Below, piece by piece: positions 61,107-64,000 of a DNA stretch of 64,000 nucleotides. Within the stretch, counting starts at the first letter, position 1. Each line of letters opens with the position of its first letter. Under the pieces are notes generated by a model that saw only the letters and a program-made list of their open reading frames with translations, had not been told where the DNA came from and searched no databases. The position numbers and the translations under genes were made by a program. Origin of the DNA: Acetivibrio sp. MSJd-27 (GTDB lineage Bacteria > Bacillota > Clostridia > UMGS1840 > HGM11507); contig NZ_JAHLPV010000001.1 in assembly GCF_018918095.1 (NCBI RefSeq), positions 1-64,000 on the forward strand, read 5' to 3'.

Positions 61107-61907
61107 ATGGAACAGAATTTTTATGAACACCATACTTATAAAGAACATGATCTCCCCATTATCTTTAATCAACTGGAAACCAAATATAAGCGCTTCTATT
61201 TTCACTGGCATGAAAACCTTGAAATCCTTTATTTTATGAGTGGGCAAGCCCGGGTGGTTTCCAACGCCAAGGAAATAACCGTCGGCGTGTCGGACATTGC
61301 CGTGATTAACTCCAACAGCATCCACGATGTTCAGGTAACTGACGGCTCTGTCAAATACTGCTGTCTGATTATTGATAAAGAATTCTGCGACAGTTTTGGC
61401 TTTCCTATTGAAGAGGTAACCTTTCAGCAAAAAATGAGCGATCCCGTTCTCGTCGGCTGCTTTGAAAAAATAAAGCTGGAAATGGAACAAAAAAAGCCTT
61501 ACTACAAGGAAGCAGTAAAGCTGGAAATCGTAAAGCTGCTGCTTCATCTTTTCCGCAATTATCAGCAAAAAAATGATCATATCGTAAAAAATTCAACCAA
61601 GATCGATATGGTCAAAGAGAGCATGAAATATATCAAAATGCACTTCAGCGAACATATTTCGCTGGATTTGATTGCCGATCACGTTGGATTCAGCAAATAT
61701 TACTTCTGCCGGGCATTTAAAGATGTCACCGGCTATACCGTGAACTCTTACATCAATTTTCTGCGCGCAAACTACGCCTATGATCTGATCAAAGACAAAA
61801 AATATACCATCGGAGAGGTTGCTCTTCAAAGTGGATTTGAGAGTTTTTCTTACTTTACCAAAAACTTCAAAAAATATATCGGCTTGCTCCCCTCAAAGGT
61901 AGACTAA
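61107..61907 (+). CDS. AraC-family regulator with cupin sensor domain
   Basis: 266 residues. Cupin-like N-terminal domain (about 30-115; FYFHWHENLEILYFMSGQAR, VGVSDIAVINSNSIHDVQ), then two helix-turn-helix units (about 165-266; ISLDLIADHVGFSKYYFCRA and TIGEVALQSGFESFSYFTKN, then FKKYIGLLPSKVD). It most likely controls the divergent oxidoreductase/isomerase operon in response to its sugar. GAAAGGAG precedes the ATG. Confidence 0.92.
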   Translation: MEQNFYEHHTYKEHDLPIIFNQLETKYKRFYFHWHENLEILYFMSGQARVVSNAKEITVGVSDIAVINSNSIHDVQVTDGSVKYCCLIIDKEFCDSFGFPIEEVTFQQKMSDPVLVGCFEKIKLEMEQKKPYYKEAVKLEIVKLLLHLFRNYQQKNDHIVKNSTKIDMVKESMKYIKMHFSEHISLDLIADHVGFSKYYFCRAFKDVTGYTVNSYINFLRANYAYDLIKDKKYTIGEVALQSGFESFSYFTKNFKKYIGLLPSKVD

Positions 61908-61926
61908 GGGGAAATACTTTTTAATG

Positions 61927-62071
61927 TTATAACTGCGTGCAAGATGTCCCCCGCCTCTTAAGGTGGCGGGTTCCATATCCGCAATCATCGGGAGTACAAT
62001 CTCCCGATGATTGCGGCACTGCATAGCAGTGCCCTTGTCCTCGTTGAATGACGGGACAAGCCCTTATTGAA
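61927..62071 (-). repeat. 145-bp structured interspersed repeat, copy 3
   Basis: On the minus strand it follows copies 1 and 2 throughout, with the GGCACTGC stem perfect. The variable stem is GCAATCATCGGGAG with CTCCCGATGATTGC: several bases differ from the other copies, yet every pair is kept, and the loop is inverted (ATTGTA). Its first bases supply the TAA of the metallophosphoesterase. It lies 20 bases after the araC-like gene. Confidence 0.9.
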
Positions 62072-63162
62072 CAACAATTTCTCCGCGGTTGAATATCCTG
62101 GGCACCGAAACCGCATTTCCGATTCCCCGGCTGACAAGATAAGTATGTCCATTCACCTCATATCTGCCGCCGCTGTACTTTGGGAACCAATCTCCATGAG
62201 GGGATTTGAGCCCGCCTAAAAAAGGAATTCTAATCTGACCTCCATGCATATGTCCTGACAGAACAAGATCAAAAGTTTCGCCGTTAAATAGATCAAGCAT
62301 ATTGGCTCTGTGAAACAGAAGGATTTGATAGCCGTCTATGCGTTCTTGTTTCTGCAGAGCCTTCTTTACATAGGTCTCCGCCTCGTCGTTTTCCCATGTA
62401 TCCGGATCCCCGATTCCATACACAGAAATGGATTGTCCTCCCCGCTGAATCACTGCACTTTTCCCATCCAGAAAGGTAACCGGGTAATCCCGCTCCCATT
62501 TTTCTCTCAGTTCATCAAATCTTCCCGACCATTTATCATGATTGCCGGATACCGCATAAACCGCTTCCGGCAGTTCGCAGTTCTTAAGCATTAGAGAGTC
62601 GAACACAACATGGTTTACACAGGCAAATTTTCCGCAATCCTGCGTCAAAATGCTCGTCAATCCGTCAGGATTATCTGCGCTTTTTCCTTGTCTTACGAAA
62701 AAATTTGCTCTGTGGAAACTCTGCGACCCTGCACATAGGAAAATTTTCGTTTTTTTGGTGCGTAAGGGTGCAGCAAGGCTGACGCCTTGCAAGACCGACA
62801 ATCCGAAAAGGCGGAAATTTAACATGTGCATGGCATATTGGGTTCGAGTCCCTAATGCTTAAACAGATTTTCGATCGTCTCTATGCTTCCGGGAACTCCC
62901 ATGTCAATCAAATCGCCTGCAAAAACGACCATATCAGCCTGCTGCTGTTCGATCTTGTCTATCATCATCTGATTTTTTCATCGAATTCAGAGCCTTGAAT
63001 ATCAGCCAAAAGTACGATCTTGTACCCATCAAAAGCAGAGGGAATCTTTGCATTTTCAACCGTATAGTTTGTAACTCCCAGCGTGTAATTATCCCAGTAC
63101 AGATAATAACAGCCGCCTATTGCCAACGAAAGAAAGAGCAAAAGGCATCGTATCTTTTTCAT
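62064..63162 (-). pseudogene. Metallophosphoesterase (YkuE-like), broken by a frameshift and an insertion
   Basis: Three pieces join into one calcineurin-like phosphoesterase. 63162-62968: MKKIRCLLLFLSLAIGG (membrane anchor) to ADIQGSEFDEK. After one lost A in an A run near 62972: NQMMIDKIEQQQADMVVFAG, DLIDMGVP to ENLFK (62863). After the inserted element: NCELPEAVYAVSGNHDKW, SGHMHGGQIRIPFLGG and GIGNAVSVPRIFNRG to the stop. All metal motifs (GD, GNHD, GHMHGG) survive. It follows the DUF gene by 11 bases, so it was the last gene of the sfsA operon. Confidence 0.85.
62588..62858. mobile_element. 271-bp MITE-like insertion with TTAA duplication
   Basis: The element interrupts the metallophosphoesterase exactly between AAG and AAC codons. 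Both ends read GCATTAG inward, and the inverted repeat goes on imperfectly for about 50 bases (GCATTAGAGAGTCGAACACA against GCATTAGGGACTCGAACCCA, later AAATTTTCCGC against AAATTTCCGC). TTAA flanks it on both sides (62584-62587, 62859-62862), one copy being original. Inside are a GCAAGGC/GCCTTGC hairpin and no convincing gene. It has no transposase and was presumably moved in trans. Confidence 0.8.
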
Positions 63163-63173
63163 AAATGCACCTC

Positions 63174-63737
63174 TTATTTGTTCTTCCACATTTCCACAAT
63201 CTGTTCCAGGTGATCAATCAGAAATTGCTGTGCCTGCGGACTGTACATTACCGCCTCATATTCCCCATACATACCGCTTCTTGTCTCAGAAAAAATGCCG
63301 ACTCCTTCCGCGGCAGGTACAGGTACCTTTCTTCGCTTGTTTCCTCTGGTCAGTTCCTCCCGCAAAAGTTCCTTGGAAACAAGCCAGTTGGTGAAAGCGG
63401 TCGTTGGAAGGTTTCGCATTCCGTATTCCTCTATGATCTGATTGATCCGCTTGGTAAAATCACTGATTTGAAGCGCCTGCTCTGCCGGCTGCATGCGTGA
63501 CAGCATATCGTTGTGCAGCAGCAACTCCTCCTTTTTTACGGACGGTTTTCTCCCGACCGTTCCGCCATTTTCAATCACCTTATTCAAAATATCCGCCACA
63601 TAGTAAAAACATCTGGCCAGCCTGACCTGATTCAAACAGGTATCTTCCGGCATTTCCTGCCCGGAAATCGGATCGGTTCCCTCGGCCAGACGGATAAGAT
63701 AATACTTTGCCCGTTCCAGTTTTTCCAAATCGTTCAT
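63174..63737 (-). CDS. Conserved hypothetical protein
   Basis: 187 residues, not recognised as a named family. N-terminal LEKLERAKYYLIRLAEGTDP and DTCLNQVRLARCFYYVADIL are helical and contain a pair of Cys. KRINQIIEEYGMRNLPTTAF looks like a helix-turn-helix start, and the end is FLIDHLEQIVEMWKNK. No signal or membrane segment. Its ATG overlaps the sfsA stop (ATGA) with GAGGAGG upstream, and the broken phosphoesterase follows, so all three were an operon. Cytoplasmic; function open. Confidence 0.75.
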   Translation of the reverse strand: MNDLEKLERAKYYLIRLAEGTDPISGQEMPEDTCLNQVRLARCFYYVADILNKVIENGGTVGRKPSVKKEELLLHNDMLSRMQPAEQALQISDFTKRINQIIEEYGMRNLPTTAFTNWLVSKELLREELTRGNKRRKVPVPAAEGVGIFSETRSGMYGEYEAVMYSPQAQQFLIDHLEQIVEMWKNK

Positions 63738-64000
63738 CTCATTTCCTCCTCTTGCAAAATGACTGGTATTTTCTCATCTATCTGCATACTGTTTTCCGTT
63801 ACCCGGCAGTCAAACGCCAGCACTTTCACTCCCGCGTTCTGAGCGAAAACCAAAGCATCTGCGAAAGCGGGATGGGTGCGCCGATTGGGTAAAAAACATT
63901 GAATGCCTTTCATCTGCACAACAAAAATAACATATGCCTCATAGCCTTCCCTAACGCACTCACGCAGCTCATTCAAATGCTTGACGCCCCGCTCGGTGGG
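63734..64000 (-). CDS. sfsA: SfsA (sugar fermentation stimulation protein), C-terminal part
   Basis: The 88 visible codons reach the window edge in frame. PTERGVKHLNELRECVREGY, EAYVIFVVQM, PNRRTHPAFADALVFAQ and GVKVLAFDCRVTEN correspond to the C-terminal nuclease-like half of SfsA proteins. The role of SfsA is not well settled; it has DNA-binding and nuclease-fold features. The N-terminal part lies outside the window. Confidence 0.9.
   Translation of the reverse strand, partial: PTERGVKHLNELRECVREGYEAYVIFVVQMKGIQCFLPNRRTHPAFADALVFAQNAGVKVLAFDCRVTENSMQIDEKIPVILQEEEMR

Noticed and set aside
62650-62862. 70-codon frame inside the MITE-like insertion
   Set aside because: It runs through the inverted end of the element and has no start site; probably not coding.

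Overview
The window looks like chromosomal DNA of an anaerobic, spore-forming member of the Clostridia, possibly Oscillospiraceae/Ruminococcaceae-like; the family is an inference. Pointers are the low-to-mid G+C content, strong GGAGG ribosome-binding sites, a cortex-lytic enzyme (SleB), indolepyruvate:ferredoxin oxidoreductase with a phenylacetate-CoA-ligase-type enzyme, lone S components of ECF transporters (FolT, QueT, BioY) and the TIGR03960/TIGR03936 radical-SAM pair. Most of the window is ordinary accessory-rich chromosome; mobile DNA is limited to small pieces.

Layout. 1-3.3 kb: truncated IS1182-type transposase, sleB, a frameshifted sigma/alpha-CTD-like gene, an Xre regulator and a fragment of a second copy of it. 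3.3-8.9 kb: minus-strand operon for 2-oxoacid/aromatic amino acid oxidation (paaK-iorA-iorB-ACT-MGL-like). 8.9-11.7 kb: a four-gene lipid-linked sugar transfer module (GT2, DUF2304, SMR-like, GT39), then tRNA-Val. 12-18.5 kb: Xre regulator, SPL-like radical SAM protein, three tandem M42 peptidases (one with every metal ligand replaced), murD. 18.9-31.8 kb: flippase, ArsC-like protein, BioY, PhoU/Pit phosphate uptake, malic enzyme, a lactate/malate dehydrogenase, RluA, nitroreductase and a heterodimeric ABC exporter. 31.9-38.3 kb: radical-SAM pair, folT behind a THF riboswitch, queT behind a preQ1-type leader, IMP dehydrogenase, a SLOG protein.

38.5-50.1 kb: a complete type I-C CRISPR-Cas locus. 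I count 50 repeats, ending in a decayed repeat at the trailer. The leader and the cas3-cas5-cas8c-cas7-cas4-cas1-cas2 operon lie to the right and are read leftwards into the array. A strong internal ribosome-binding site in cas8c marks an embedded cas11c. 50.3-64 kb: SLH-M13 peptidase, a frameshifted P-loop kinase-like gene, tRNA-Pro, a GntR/ABC operon, a membrane-anchored propeller protein, an EamA transporter, a lipoprotein, a sugar-catabolic pair with a divergent AraC regulator, a metallophosphoesterase broken by a frameshift and a small inserted element, and the edge of sfsA.

The least explained material is non-coding. (1) At 23.87-24.28 kb, nearly identical 65-base modules begin at extended -10 boxes, end in TTGAATCA and alternate with unrelated hairpins; they are either tandem small-RNA genes or tandem palindromic mobile elements. 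(2) A 145-bp interspersed structured repeat occurs in three good copies and one decayed copy; one stem changes sequence between copies while keeping its pairing, and in two cases the repeat supplies the stop codon of a gene. (3) A second, about 95-bp repeat sits beside terminators in three convergent gaps. (4) Structured leaders without an assigned ligand precede bioY and the propeller gene, and an inverted repeat covers the sleB ribosome-binding site.
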